Shown: positions 34,865 to 48,040 of the stretch, one piece after another
How positions within the stretch are numbered: position 1 is the first letter of the stretch
Layout: each line of letters opens with the position of its first letter
From: Cordilura impudica
Taxonomy: Eukaryota; Arthropoda; Insecta; Diptera; Scathophagidae
NCBI GenBank assembly: GCA_963682025.1
Contig: OY821518.1
Span: 238,208,204 to 238,272,203 of the forward strand
Direction of reading: 5' to 3'
DNA: 64,000 nucleotides
The notes under the pieces: generated by a model
What the model was told of the DNA's origin: nothing
Database searches by the model: none
What the model saw: the letters and a program-made list of their open reading frames with translations, nothing else
Program-made: the position numbers and the translations under genes

Positions 34865-35368
34865 CAAGTAAGAGTGTTAAGTTCAGCTATGCCGAATCTT
34901 TGGTACCCTCCACATCGGTTTTACGTTTACATTAATATCTGGACTTATTGCACTATTTATAAAAAATATAAATAAAATATTTTAGAAAGCAATAATTTGA
35001 TAAACTAAATACTAAATTATTACAACAAACACACTGAATTTTAAAATTTTGGACATATCTCATCTTTTTGGACATATCTCGGCCTAATGATGTCCGATTT
35101 ACCCCATTTTCAATACCAGCCTGCTCGAAATAATGAAAAATAATATTATTATAACATTACCTTGGTAATTGATTTATTTTGTGAATGAGCGTGATTTCAA
35201 CAAACAGATGGATAGACGGACAGACGGACATCACTATATCGACTCGAGTTGTTATAAGGATCAATAATATATATACTTTACGGGAATGGAAATGCATTTT
35301 TCAATGCGTTATAAACGGAATGACAAACCGATATATGCCCTCTGCACAGTGGTGTGTATGGTATAAAA
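34865..35368 (-). mobile_element. INE-1-like family B element, reversed, short form
   Basis: It begins on plus with CAAGTAAGAGTGTTAAGTTC, then GCTATGCCGAATCTTTGG and TACCCTCCACATCGG (the 3' end reversed). It continues through GACGGACAGACGGACATCAC to GGAATGACAAACCGATATAT and GTATGGTATAAAAA (5' end). It is about 500 bp, with no heptamer expansion, so it gives the unexpanded size of the family. Confidence 0.82.
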
Positions 35369-35464
35369 ATACAACTGAATTAAGAATTCTCTGATGTTAA
35401 AAAAACATACTTATTTTTATAGCTTGTCGCATATTTCTTGAATCCCATTTCTGAATTTAATTTT

Positions 35465-35518
35465 TTATACCCTGTAGCACTATGTGTTGACTGACAAAAA
35501 TCTTCGACCTATACCCAC
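35465..35518 (+). mobile_element. Family A remnant flanking the left side of a family B insertion
   Basis: TATACCCTGTAGCACTATGT, CTTCGACCTATACCCACTTT matches the 5' part of family A. The same element continues after the family B insertion at 40199-40262 (TCAGAATCACTGATTCGATG, AGCGATGTCAGTGC). The B element is therefore nested in an A element. Confidence 0.7.
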
Positions 35519-35937
35519 TTTTTATACCCTCCACACGTCAGTGGCAGAGGGTATATATTGGTTTGTCATTCCGTTTGTAACGCATCGAAAAACTAATTTC
35601 CGACCCCATAAAGTATATATATTCCTGATCCTTATCACAGCTCGAGCCGATATAGCGATGTCCGTCTGTCCGTCTGTCCGTCTGTCTGTTGAAATCACGC
35701 TAATTCACAAACTGCCATCTATCTGGATAAGGTTACAAAAATATCATTTATCATAATTCCCAGCAGGTTGGTATTAAAAATGGGCTACATCGGGCATCAT
35801 TGTGATTAGATACGAGCAAAAATATGTAGATATCTCTAAAAAAACATAAAACCCAGTGTGTTTGTTGTACCAGTTTAGTGGTTGAACATAATAATTGTAC
35901 AACAACATAAAAAAATGCCACAAAAATAATATGCATA

Positions 35938-36244
35938 TGGGGGATTTCATGTCAAGTGCACCAACTTTTGAAACCGATGTCCTAAGCTTTCTTATGAAAA
36001 AAAAATGCCCTTTTTGAAAAAAAAGGCAAAAAATGCTTTAATTTAGCAAAAAAAAAGTCAACAAATTTTTTTTTTTAAAGTATTTTTTTCCGAAATATTG
36101 AAGAAATAGCTATCTAAACTATTTGGGAGAAAAATTTCTAAGAACAATTGGTAATAAGTTACATGGATGAGAAAAAATCACCTGTTTGGCCAAAATGTCA
36201 AATTTTGATCCCCTCTAACTCAGAGAGATCAGGACCGATCTTGA
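35938..36244. repeat. Family C arm fragment inside a family B element
   Basis: GGGGGATTTCATGTCAAGTG, CACCAACTTTTGAAACCGAT and later GATCCCCTCTAACTCAGAGA match the family C arms at 30890-31470, with an internal deletion just after GATGTCCTA. The equivalent place in the 16873 copy has unrelated sequence. Confidence 0.75.
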
Positions 36245-37044
36245 AAAATGAAAAATGGAAAATGCAAAATGAAAAATGAAATTGAAAAATGGAAAATGGA
36301 AAATGAAAATTGAAAAATGAAAATTGAAAAAGAGAAAATGAAAATTGAAGAATGAAAAATGGAAAGTGGAAAATGGAAACGAAAACTTAAATATGAAAAA
36401 TGGAAAATGGAAAATGGAAAATGAAAATTGAAAAAGGGAAAATGGAAATGGAAAATGAAAAATGAAAATTGAAAAATGAATATTGAAGAATGAAAAATGA
36501 CTAATAGAAAATGGAAATTGAAAATTGAAAAATTAAAAATTAAAAACGGAAAATGAAAATGAAAAATGGAAAATGAAAATTGAAAAATGAATATTAAAAA
36601 ATGAAAAATTAAAAATGTAAAATGGAAAACGCAAAATAAAAAATGGAAAAATGAAAAATGGGAAGTGGAAAATGAAAATTGAAAAATGGAAAATGAAAAA
36701 TGAAAAATTAAAATTGAAAAATGAAAAATGAAAAATAGGAAATGGACAATGAAAATTGAAAAATTAAAAATGGAAAATGAAAAACGAAAACTGAAAAATT
36801 AAAAATGGAAAATGAAAATTGAATATTGCAAATTGAAAAATGGAAAATGAAAATTGAAAACTGGAAAATTAAAAATGGAAAATGAAAACTTAAAAATGAA
36901 AAATGGAAAATGAAAATTGAAAAATTAAAAATGGCAAATGGAAATTGAAAAATTAAAAATGAAAAATGATAAATGGAAAGTGATAATTGAAAAATTAAAA
37001 ATGGAAAGTGGAAAATGAATAACGAAAATTAAAAAATGAAAAAT

Positions 37045-39659
37045 GTAAAATGAAAAATTAAAAATTAAAAATTAAAAATAAAAAATTAAAAATTAAAAAT
37101 TAAAAATTAAAAATTAAAAATTAAAAATTAAAAATTAAAAATTAAAAATTAAAAATTAAAAATTAAAATTAAAAATTAAAAATTAAAAATTAAAAATTAA
37201 AAATTAAAAATTAAAAATTAAAAATTAAAAATTAAAAATTAAAAATTAAAAATTAAAAATTAAAAATTAAAAATTAAAAACTAAAAATTAAAAATTAAAT
37301 ATTAAAAATTAAAAATTAAAAATTAAAAATTAAAAATTAAAAATTAAAAATTAAAAATTAAAAATAAAAAATTAAAAATTAAAAATTAAAAATTAAAAAT
37401 TAAAAATTAAAAATTAAAAATTAAAAATTAAAAATTAAAAATTAAAAATTAAAAATTAAAAATTAAAAATTAAAAATTAAAAATTAAAAATTAAAAATTA
37501 AAAATTAAAAATTAAAAATTAAAAATTAAAAATTAAAAATTAAAAATTAAAAATTAAAAATTAAAAATTAAAAATTAAAAATTAAAAATTAAAAATTAAA
37601 AATTAAAAATTAAAAATTAAAAATTAAAAATTAAAAATTAAAAATTAAAAATTAAAAATTAAAAATTAAAAATTAAAAATTAAAAATTAAAAATTAAAAA
37701 TTAAAAATTAAAAATTAAAAATTAAAAATTAAAAATTAAAAATTAAAAATTAAAAATTAAAAATTAAAAATTAAAAATTAGAAATTAAAAATTAAAAATT
37801 AAAAATTAAAAATTAAAAATTAAAAATTAAAAATTAAAAATTAAAAATTAAAAATTAAAAATTAAAAATTAAAAATAAAAATTAAAAATTAAAAATTAAA
37901 AATTAAAAATTAAAAATTAAAAATTAAAAATTAAAAATTAAAAATTAAAAATTAAAAATTAAAAATTAAAAATTAAAAATTAAAAATTAAAAATTAAAAA
38001 TTAAAAATTAAAAATTAAAAATTAAAAATTAAAAATTAAAAATTAAAAATTAAAAATTAAAAATTAAAAATTAAAAATTAAAAATTAAAAATTAAAAATT
38101 AAAAATTAAAAATTAAAAATTAAAAATTAAAAATTAAAAATTAAAAATTAAAAATTAAAAATTAAAAATTAAAAATTAAAAATTAAAAATTAAAAATTAA
38201 AAATTAAAAATTAAAAATTAAAAATTAAAAATTAAAAATTAAAAATTAAAAATTAAAAATTAAAAATTAAAAATTAAAAATTAAAAATTAAAAATTAAAA
38301 ATTAAAAATTAAAAATTAAAAATTAAAAATTAAAAATTAAAAATTAAAAATTAAAAATTAAAAATTAAAAATTAAAAATTAAAAATTAAAAATTAAAAAT
38401 TAAAAATTAAAAATTAAAAATTAAAAATTAAAAATTAAAAATTAAAAATTAAAAATTAAAAATTAAAAATTAAAAATTAAAAATTAAAAATTAAAAATTA
38501 AAAATTAAAAATTAAAAATTAAAAATTAAAAATTAAAAATTAAAAATTAAAAATTAAAAATTAAAAATTAAAAATTAAAAATTAAAAATTAAAAATTAAA
38601 AATTAAAAATTAAAAATTAAAAATTAAAAATTAAAAATTAAAAATTAAAAATTAAAAATTAAAAATTAAAAATTAAAAATTAAAAATTAAAAATTAAAAA
38701 TTAAAAATTAAAAAATTAAAAAATAAAAATTAAAAATTAAAAATTAAAAATTAAACATTAAAAATTAAAAATTAAAAATTAAAAATTAAAAATTATAAAT
38801 TAAAAATTAAAAATTAAAAATTAAAAATTAAAAATTAAAAATTAAAAATTAAAAATTAAAAATTAAAAATTAAAAATTAAAAATTAAAAATTAAAAATTA
38901 AAAATTAAAAATTAAAAATTAAAAATTAAATATTAATTATTAAAACTTAAAAGTTAAAAATTAAAAATTAAAAATTAAAAATTAAAAATTAAAAATTAAA
39001 AATTAAAAATTAAAAATTAAAAATTAAAAATTAAAAATTAAAAATTAAAAATTAAAAATTAAAAATTAAAAATTAAAAATTAAAAATTAAAAATTTAAAA
39101 TTTAAAATTTAAAATTAAAAATTAAAAATTAAAATTAAAATTAAAAATTAAAAATTAGAAATTAAAAATTAAAAATTAAATAGTAAATATTAAAAATTAA
39201 AATTTAAAAATTAAAATTTAAAAATTAAAAATTAAAAATAAAAAATTAAAAATTAAAAATTAAAAATTAAAAATTAAAAATTAAAAATTAAAAATTAAAA
39301 ATTAAAAATTAAAAATTAAAAATTAAAAATTAAAAATTAAAAATTAAAAATTAAAAATTAAAAATTAAAAATTAAAAATTAAAAATTAAAAATTAAAAAT
39401 TAAAAATTAAAAATTAAAAATTAAAAATTAAAAATTAAAAATTAAAAATTAAAAATTAAAAATTAAAAATTAAAAATTAAAAATTAAAAATTAAAAATTA
39501 AAAATTAAAAATTAAAAATTAAAAATTAAAAATTAAAATTTAAAAATTAAAAATTAAAATTTAAAAATTAAAAATTAAAAATTAAAAATTAAAAATAAAA
39601 AATTAAAAATTAAAAATTAAAAATTAAAAATTAAAAATTAAAAATTAAAAATTAAAAAT
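37045..39659. repeat. (AAAAATT)n heptamer array, about 370 units
   Basis: About 2.6 kb of AAAAATT units with sparse substitutions and single-base indels. It is the same unit as at 20343-21247. Translations of either strand give repetitive junk frames. Confidence 0.97.
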
Positions 39660-39827
39660 TCAAAATTCAAAATTCAAAATTCAAAATTCAAAATTCAAAA
39701 TTCAAAATTCAAAATTCAAAATTCAAAATTCAAAATTCAAAATTCAAAATTCAAAATTCAAAATTCAAAATTCAAAATTCAAAATTCAAAATTCAAAATT
39801 CAAAATTCAAAATTCAAAATTCAAAAT
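39660..39827. repeat. (CAAAATT)n block, 24 units
   Basis: A homogeneous run of CAAAATT units, a one-base variant of AAAAATT, with sharp boundaries. A smaller AAAGATT block follows near 39871-39920. Sharp homogeneous variant blocks indicate local amplification of single mutated units. Confidence 0.95.
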
Positions 39828-40262
39828 TAAAAATTATAAATTATAAATTAAAAATTAAAAATTAAAAATTAAAGATTAAAGATTAAAGATTAAAGATTAA
39901 AGATTAAAGATTAAAGATTAAAAATTAAAAATTGAAAATTAAAAATTAAAAATTAAAAATTAAAAATTAAAAATTAAAAATTAAAAATTAAAAATTAAAA
40001 ATTAAAGATTAAAAATTAAAAATTAAAAATTAAAAATTAAAAATTAAAAATAAAAAATTAAAAATTAAAAATTAAAAATTAAAAATTAAAAAATAAAAAA
40101 TAAAAATTAAAAATTAAAAATTTAAAAAATTTAAAATTAAAGACTCAGGTGGAGGGTATCAAAAAATTTGGCACAGCCGAATTTTACACTCTTACTTGTT
40201 ATTATATCTTTCAACTCAGAATCACTGATTCGATGTAGCGATGTCAGTGCTATTTATTAACA

Positions 40263-43200
40263 TAACCATGAACCACCGATTGATTTCGGATTAAAAAAAA
40301 ACTTAAGATTACGTACATATATAATAGAAACTCGATGCGAAAAACCGAAATAAAAAATAGCTTCAATATGCCGCTTTTGTATTGCATCCTTTGTACCGAG
40401 AACCCTTGCGACATGGAGTTATTTCCATGCAGCCATTTTAAACTTTGTCCATACTATAGAGAATTATAGTTGTCGTCCACTACATCTGAAATGTCAGCAC
40501 TTAACTGAAATGTCAGCATTTAACTGTGGTTGTTGTTGTTGTTGTTGCTGGCCACTGCGTTGAATATTACTATTACTGCAATTGTCAAGACTTTGTTAGT
40601 TGACTCAAGTTATCAGTAATATGAAGTTAAGATGTTTGCAAAGTTTTATAGAAATATGCCACACACACCGTCCATATAACCCAATTTTTTTTTTTATTTA
40701 AAAATGTTTTTTTGAAACAAACTGAAAAAGTTTTGTAATTCGGCTTAAAAGCTAAAAGTAGCAATATTTTTCAATAGAAAAAACTAACTGAAACAAGATA
40801 AACTATTTATTGACTGATAAATATTTTTACGTGTATACATATATAGACTTTTATTCATCTTCTATCATTTCTTTAACGACATCATCTAGGTTGAGGTTGA
40901 AGTCTTATGCTACGATACAAAAAGCGATGGAAAACAACAGTATTTGTTGCGACTCTGTTGCACTTCCTGGAGAACATTAGTCTTTACCTTCTATAGTCCT
41001 TATTCCGAACTTCTTTAGCTTCTTGAAATACATGGGCCTAAAAGTATTCACCATTTTATATCATGTTTCTTTGAATTACTGATTTCGTATGACTTTTTTT
41101 TATAAAATTTATAACTTTGTTCAACAGTATACAATATTATCCGAATTTTATTTATTAAATCAAAAGAATACTCTCCCGCCTTTAATTTTTTTTTTCAACC
41201 AGAACGCAAAGGTCGATAAAGCTCACTTTTTTTATCCAAGAAAAACTAAAAACACTGAATAAATTTTAATATTTTTTTAACTATTGTTGTTATCCAATTA
41301 TTTTTTTTTTTCAAAGTTAATGCTGAAATACTATATTTTTCAAGTGTATGTTATAGATAGAAAAAAAGAAATTGTCCACCCGTACCACTGAAATGCATTA
41401 AAATGTGAGGCAGTGAGTTTCGTTGAGGTGACTTTGCCGCATTTTTTGGACAAAAAAAGAATTTCTAAAAAAAAAAATTATGTAGCATTTCTCTTAATTA
41501 AATAATTCTCTACAAAACTGCATCAATACATTTTCGACATTTTACACTCGAAAAATGGACTTTTTGCCAGCAAAATCCTACCGTATTGGTAATTATGGTA
41601 AAATGAGATTAACTTGAATTTATTGAATTATGTTATTTGTTAGCTGTTATCAACAGATTAAAAAAGCAATTATTTAACAATTTTTAGCTTAACGTAATAA
41701 ATCACAAATAAATATTAAAATTTTTACTTATAATTTTTACTTATTTGTTACATTTTGTTCATTATTAACGTACACTTTAACACAGCTGAATTGATAAATA
41801 TAAACTGCTGTTATATGTGAATATACATTATTTTTTATAAGAAACTAAAAAATAATAATGAAATAATTTATTATTTTTCAGATATATGTTTATAGACTAA
41901 ATTTAATTAATAAAATATTCAGATATTCGTTTTTTACGTAAATAAAAAAAATCAGTAATTAAAGATTTTTTATGGCACTTTTTTAAAATCAAATAAAAAG
42001 CTTCATCTATGTAATATAATATAAAAATATTAATTACTATTTATTATTTTAACTGGTTAATTTTAAATTTTTCATGTTTCATTTTTTCGTTTTTCATTTT
42101 TAATTTTATATATTTCATTTTTTATTTTTGGTTTTTAATTTTTTATTTTTTTATTTTTCATGTTTTATTTTTATTTTTAATTTTTTATTATTCATTTTAC
42201 GTTTTTCATTTTTATTTTTTTAATTTTCATTTTGCATTTTTAATTTTTTATTTTTCATTATACATTATTCATTTTTCATTTTTCATATTTCATTTTTCAT
42301 TTTTTATTTTTCATTTTGTATTTTTCATTTTTATTTTTCATTTTTTATTTTTCAATTTTGATTTTTCGATTTTCGTTTTTTCATATGTCATATTTCATTT
42401 TTGATTTTTAATTTTTTATTTCTTATTTTTCATTTTTCCTTTTTTCATTTTTTATTTTTCATTTTTCATTTTTCATTTTTTATTTTTCATTTCTCATTTT
42501 TCATTTTCAAACAGGTTATAACATATCATAATTTTTTCACCAATACAATCATAAGTCACACTGATTTTGTCTTACGTCTTACATGTTACGCTGTTTATAG
42601 ATGTTTACACATCAACACTTTTGTGTGTTCATCCTAAGTAGTTAACAGAAAATGTTAACATTAACCTTCTCTGTTAAAATCTCACAGTTATTTATTTCGC
42701 TATTTATCTTGACACCCTTTAATTATTTTCGCGTCGTTTAATAACACATCTTTAAAAAGTTTTCTTCTAATTAAGAAAGGTACTATTTGTAATCAGATTG
42801 TGTTAAAATTGAGGAAAAAAAAAACATTTTTCATTGAAAATAATTCCTTCAACTTCTTTGTATATTAACCTTAACATTTTCGATATACTCAGTATCAAGG
42901 CTTTCCATTGGCTTATATTTCATTTAAATATCCCAAAATCGATTTTGAAAAATTCTCTGTGTGACAATTTTGTAGCAGTTCTTATTAAATACCCATAACA
43001 ATACGTCAATGAATTTAAACAAATAAAATTTCTTTAAATTTTTGTTTTTCGTGTATTTTTCTATCAATAATTTAACAAAATTTAAATACAACAAAACTTA
43101 TTGACACACCCTCTAAGCAAATATAAAATTCTTTAAAATGTTCATTATTTGTAGCCATTAATTGGCATCGAAACGGGCTGCAACTAATTGACAAAAAGTG

Positions 43201-43930
43201 TATATAACTTCATTAAATTTTGTTATGTGACTTGAAAAAAAAATTTTTTTTAGTTGATAAAAGAAGATAAAAAACTAATTGGATTTATAAACCATTTTTG
43301 GTATATAGTTAATCTAGTTTTTCAACAAAAAAAAAAAAAAAAACAGTCAATTATTTATTAAAAATCTAACACTAAATAAAAAAAACTACAACTTTTTTAA
43401 AGCCTTTTGTTAGCTGTAGATCTTGATCTTGTAAATGTTAGATTAAAAATGCTGTTTTGACCAACATTTTACGTTTGTTTTTTTCATTCTAAAGGATAGT
43501 TTTTGCTAACTATTAGTTAGGCTTGGAATTCTGTTATCGAGGCAATTTATCTTGTTTTTATGTCGATTGTAATCAAAAGTTTGCCCGCTGAACTATAATT
43601 GATTATAATTTTTTTGTTTAATAAAAAATGGAAGGTGTTAGCCATTTTTGTCATAAGATCTCATTGGATGTATTAAATTTTTGTTTTAATTATAATGTTA
43701 TAAATATGTTAGCGGTGGCTCTTTTAAAGGTGCCGCAGTGGCACTATTTGAGGTACTCAAATAAGTTAAAAGGCATATGATAGATAATTGTCCAACCTAT
43801 CAAATAAGTGAACACGGTTTTACGCTTTCCAGATGCTTACTTATGGGTTATCAAAGTTGAAATTTATTAACGACATGAAAAAATCATGTTTATGTTAACT
43901 AAAAAACATGATTTTTAACAATTTTATATT
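40263..43930. other. A/T-rich interval without supported gene
   Basis: It includes a GTT repeat (about 40528-40548) and mixed heptamers at 42060-42510. No frame has protein motifs; the frame at 42401-42637 is a translation of the repeat. Exons of the possible host gene at 48.9 kb were looked for on the minus strand and not found. Confidence 0.4.
42060..42510. repeat. (TTTTTCA)n-type degenerate heptamer tract
   Basis: Mixed TTTTTCA, TTTTTAA and TTTTTTA units form the reverse complement of the TGAAAAA-type units seen in both swollen family B elements. No family B ends were seen next to it, so it may be a decayed or independently amplified tract. Confidence 0.8.
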
Positions 43931-44460
43931 TTTTTATATTTCTTTATCAAGGTTTTTATGTTTTAAAATTATTATCCATAAATAAAAAAAGCAAATAAGA
44001 TTTTTCAAATTTATTTTTTCAAATTGCTTCAAAAAGTTATCACAATTCATAACAGAAGATATATCTAATAGATTAATCATTTCTGAACTATAAATATTGG
44101 ATTCTAACTCTTTTCGTGACTTCACATGCCGCAGAGATGAAGTAAGTGGATCGCAAGATGCTATCAACATGTTGAAGAGGTCCTCATTTTGCCTCACCCT
44201 TAATATAAAATTTGTTGAGGGATTCCTGAGCTTCTTCGGAAAGCTCTCCTATTGGCAAAGACTGATATTCAATTATATCTTTGCCATGCCTCAATATTTT
44301 ATGGACTGTCGGAGTCAATTTCTTCCTTGGTCAAATCGTTGGAGTCATCGGCGAGTTTCCTCTTTCTCGTAAAATTTTAACACTCCTCCATACTTTTTTG
44401 TGGCCTTCCTCTTTCACGTTCGGTTGATGTGGTGGGTTCATCTTCTGCCAATGTATCCAG

Positions 44461-47400
44461 TAGATTGGTCCTTAAAAATGAAAATGTGATTTTGGGGATA
44501 GGCGGGGTCCAGTTTGTTACCTTTAAATATAAAACTAATAAATGTGAAGTTTGGGGACAATCGGATAAAGAAAAGTTGCGCCGGAAATCGATTGAAAATT
44601 TCAAGTGTGTTTATATAGGGAATATATGACAAATTGTTATATAATTTGGGATTAGTATTAAAATTTCTTTTCAAAAAGCTATAAAACTTCAAAATCGAAT
44701 AAAAACTCGCCAAGAAATAGCAAATGCCACAGAATAATTTTGTGCCAAAAAAAACTAGGTCATGAACTTTGATAGCATTTTTTCAACTTTGAGAAATTGA
44801 TTAAAGCAATAATTTTTATGTCTCTATACTTATAAGTACTCACATATGAATTATTGTTTTATTACCACGTTGTTAACCTATTGTGCATTGAAACCGAAAA
44901 TGGAATTTTTTTTTATAAAATTTTGAAAACTCCTTTTTCAAGTTTTAAAAAATTTTCTTAAACACAATTAAAAACAAGTAAGAAAGTTATAGTCGGTCTA
45001 CACCGACCATATGATACCCTATACCATGGTTTAGAGACCCTATCTTTCGGTCCAACTAATTCGATATAGAAAATGAGCATAACTAAAATTTGAGTGGCAT
45101 TGATATTAATTTTTTTGGCGCAAATATGAAAAAGTTCATATCGGGTGCTACATTTATATGGGGACCAGGTAGATCTTGACCATATTTGAGAAAAATCTGT
45201 GCAATATTTTTGTTTTTTGATAGATTTAAGCGAAGATCGGGAAGCGGCGTTATATGGGGGCTATGACTAAGAGTTGTCCAATAGGGATAATTTTTGGACT
45301 ACTGATTAATAGATGTAATTAATACACACAGACCCAATTTGACTAAGTTTTATATGATAATTTGGATCTTATGGCAATTTATGTTGATTTCGTAGGGGTC
45401 ATTTGTATGGGGGCTAGGTCTTAACATGGACCGATTCTTACCAATTTCAATAGCGTTCATCCTATGGCCGATGAAACCTTATATACCAAATTTCATCCAA
45501 ATATATTAATATTTTCGACCTGCAGTTTGATTACAAGCTTTACATGGACACACAGACGGACGGACGGACGGACGGACATCGTTAAATCGAATCAGCTGGT
45601 GATTCTGATTCGATCGGTATAATAAAAGATGGGTGTAGATCAAATATTTTTGGTAGTTACAAACAGCAGCACAAAGTCATTATAGGGTATAGGGTATAAA
45701 AATGGATCTGGCACTTTAAGGTTTTATTAAATACGTGTCTGCAATTAACTGTGTGAATTTTTGGGTAAGTCCCTATGCCAGAATTTTTTTGACAAGGATT
45801 TTTTTTGCGGATTTCGAGAAAAATGGGATTTTTGTGAAATATTCTGTATATGTAAACTTTCTAAATTTTTATATTAAAAATTAATCAGTTCTCTACTTTG
45901 AAATGCTATATTTTATCTCAGTAGCCTAGGGTTTCGGAAAAAAAATAATATGACCCCATTAACCCTTTTGGAATTGGAGTCACATATGAAAGAATATTGT
46001 TGCATTTTTAAAAGCGTTACTTAAGATATTATAACCAAATAGGTATGTCTTCCGTTCCTAAAATTTCGGATAAATCCGAGAACGTTAACCCATTATTTTG
46101 CAAGGCCAGCTTTTGTTTTTAAGATATTTCTAAATAACGATTACCGAAAACGAGTTTTTATATTAACCTCGATGAAACCACTTTTGAGAATGTAAGAAAT
46201 ATAGTTCGGTTAATTTTTCTTTCTATTTAACCCTTCATTGCTCCTGAAATCAAAATAATCCATTGTGATATATCTTTGGTGCAATTATCTGCTTATTGCT
46301 CGCGAATATAAATTAAAACAACTTTTAACCAATTATTTGAGGAATCGCAAAATTTTTTTGAGCACTTCTTTTTGCTGCAATGTAATCTAACTGACTAAAT
46401 ATTTATGTTAGAAATGTGATTTATTGACTAGTAAAGTGAATCTCATTATACCGGTATCTTATGAGGACGTGTCGCATGGCAGTAATTTTTTCTGAAAATA
46501 TCAAATTTAACGTTCACATTCACATTACGCATCACATTCATATTAGCTAAAAAAAAAAGGCGTTAATCCAATGTTTAGTAACGTTGACAATAGTTCAACA
46601 GTCTTCTTATTTTATTTATACATAAAATAATTTTATAACAAAATTGGTTAAAAGTTGTTTTAATTTATATTTTCGATAATGGATTATTTTGATCCCAGGA
46701 ACACTGAAGGGTTAAATAAATAAAATTTAACCGAATTATTTTTCTTAAATTCTAAATAGTGGTTTCATCGAGTTTAATAGAAAAAGTCGTTTTAAAAATA
46801 TCTTAAAATCCAAAGCAGACCCTGGCAAATAATCGGTTAACGTTCTCAGATTTATCCTAAATTTTAGGAACAGAAGTTCTACACATTTGGTTATTATATT
46901 TTAAGCGTCGCATCTAAACATTCAACAGCACTTACAAAATATTTAAATTTTTTGACAAATTGTCTTTTAGTGGCTTGGGGTCATATGTGACCCAAATTCC
47001 AAAAGGTTTAATGGGGTCATATTATTTTTTTCCGAAACACTAGGCTATTAAGATAAAATATAGCATTTAAAAGTAGAGAACTGATTAATTTTTGATATAA
47101 AGAATTCAGAAAGATTACATATACAGAATATTTCAGAAAAATTTATTTTTTCTCGAAATCCGCAAAAACAAAATCCTTTTCAAAAAAATTCTGGCATAGG
47201 GATTTACCCAAACATTCACACAGTTAATTTCTGACACGTATTTAATAAACCTTAAAGTGTCAGATCCATTTTTTTTTAAGTTTTGTTTAAGAAAATTTTT
47301 TAAAACTTGAAAAAGGAGTTTTCAAAATTTTCTCAAAAAAATTTCCCATTTTCGGTCTCAATGCGCAATAGGTTAACAACGTGGTAATAAAACAGTACTT

Positions 47401-47852
47401 CATATGCGAGTACTTATAAGTATAGAAACCAAAAAAAAATGGCTTTAATCAATTTCTCAAAGTTGAAAAAAATGCTATCAAATTTCATGACCTAAATTTT
47501 TTTTTTGCACAAAAGTGGTCTGGGGCATTTGCTATTTCTTGGCGAATTTTTATACGATTTTGAATTTTTATAGCTTTTTGAAAAGATAATTTAATACTGA
47601 TCCCGATTCTTACAACAACTTGTCGGACAAATTAAACTGTAGAACGAAATTTTCGTAAAATCTCAAAAAAGTCACATTTTCCCGATATAAACACACTTGA
47701 AATTTTCAATCGATTTTCGGCGCGACTTTTCTTTATCCGATTGTCCCCAAACTTCACATTTATTAGTTTTATATTGAAAGGTAACAAACTGGACCCCGCC
47801 TATCCCCAAAATCGCAATTTGAAAAATGCCCATATAACGTAGGACCACTCTA
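44461..47852 (+). mobile_element. hAT-like fold-back element, copy 2 (long inverted arms, 8-bp duplication)
   Basis: The left end TAGATTGGTCC and right end GGACCACTCTA are flanked by identical GTATCCAG (44453-44460 and 47853-47860). The left arm (44461-about 46335, including a nested family A element) and right arm (about 46617-47852) are inverted copies over roughly 1.2 kb. For example CGAGAACGTTAACCCATTAT on the left mirrors the ATAATCGGTTAACGTTCTCA region on the right. A ~280-bp loop has no open frame. The 8-bp duplication and TAGAG termini suggest the hAT superfamily. It is non-autonomous. Confidence 0.9.
44975..45700 (-). mobile_element. INE-1-like family A element nested in fold-back arm
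   Basis: It reads CAAGTAAGAAAGTTATAGTC, CCTATACCATGG, GGACGGACGGACGGACGGAC and TATAGGGTATAGGGTATAAA on plus, the reversed family A order. The right arm of the host element lacks it, so the insertion limits can be read by comparing arms. Confidence 0.87.
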
Positions 47853-48040
47853 GTATCCAGGAAGGTATCCTCATTAAGCCATTCCTCGTATTTTGAGTTT
47901 AATTTCTGAATGCCATGGCATACTTTCATCCATTTCGCCTTAATATTTACATATGTCGGGCGAAGATTATTTGTTATACTTTCGATTCTCTGCAGATTAT
48001 CGTATAAGCTATCAAGTTCTTCTAAAACAGCTTTCACGAA

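Larger units (their letters stand above)
35519..40198 (+). mobile_element. INE-1-like family B element with second giant heptamer expansion
   Basis: Its 5' part nearly matches 16873-17280. Its end is GGTGGAGGGTATC, hairpin, ACACTCTTACTTG followed by TT, as in the other copies. GTGGAGGGTAT is the inverted partner of ATACCCTCCAC at the 5' end. The interior holds a family C scrap (35938-36244), mixed TGAAAAA/TGGAAAA heptamers (36245-37044) and long AAAAATT arrays. Removing 35519-40198 reconnects a family A element across a T/T junction, which fixes the limits of the insertion. Confidence 0.88.
43934..48037 (-). pseudogene. Transib-like transposase gene, internally deleted and split by an insertion
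   Basis: On the minus strand the N-terminal part is at 47861-48037 (LRPTYVNIKAKWMKVC, LNSKYEEWLNEDTF). After a fold-back insertion it resumes at 44460 with LAEDEPTTSTERERGRPQKS, similar to the linker AGRPRKSLDNC of the transposase at 53071-55092. The catalytic centre is deleted. Near 44320 the frame moves to TVHKILRHGKDIIEYQ and LPIGELSEEAQESLNK, then QNEDLFNMLIASCDPLTSSL, matching the other copy's C-terminal region. So it belongs to a second, diverged Transib-like lineage and is non-functional. Confidence 0.75.

Noticed and set aside
42401..42637. 78-residue hydrophobic frame
   Set aside because: Most of it is a translation of TTTTTCA-type repeats.
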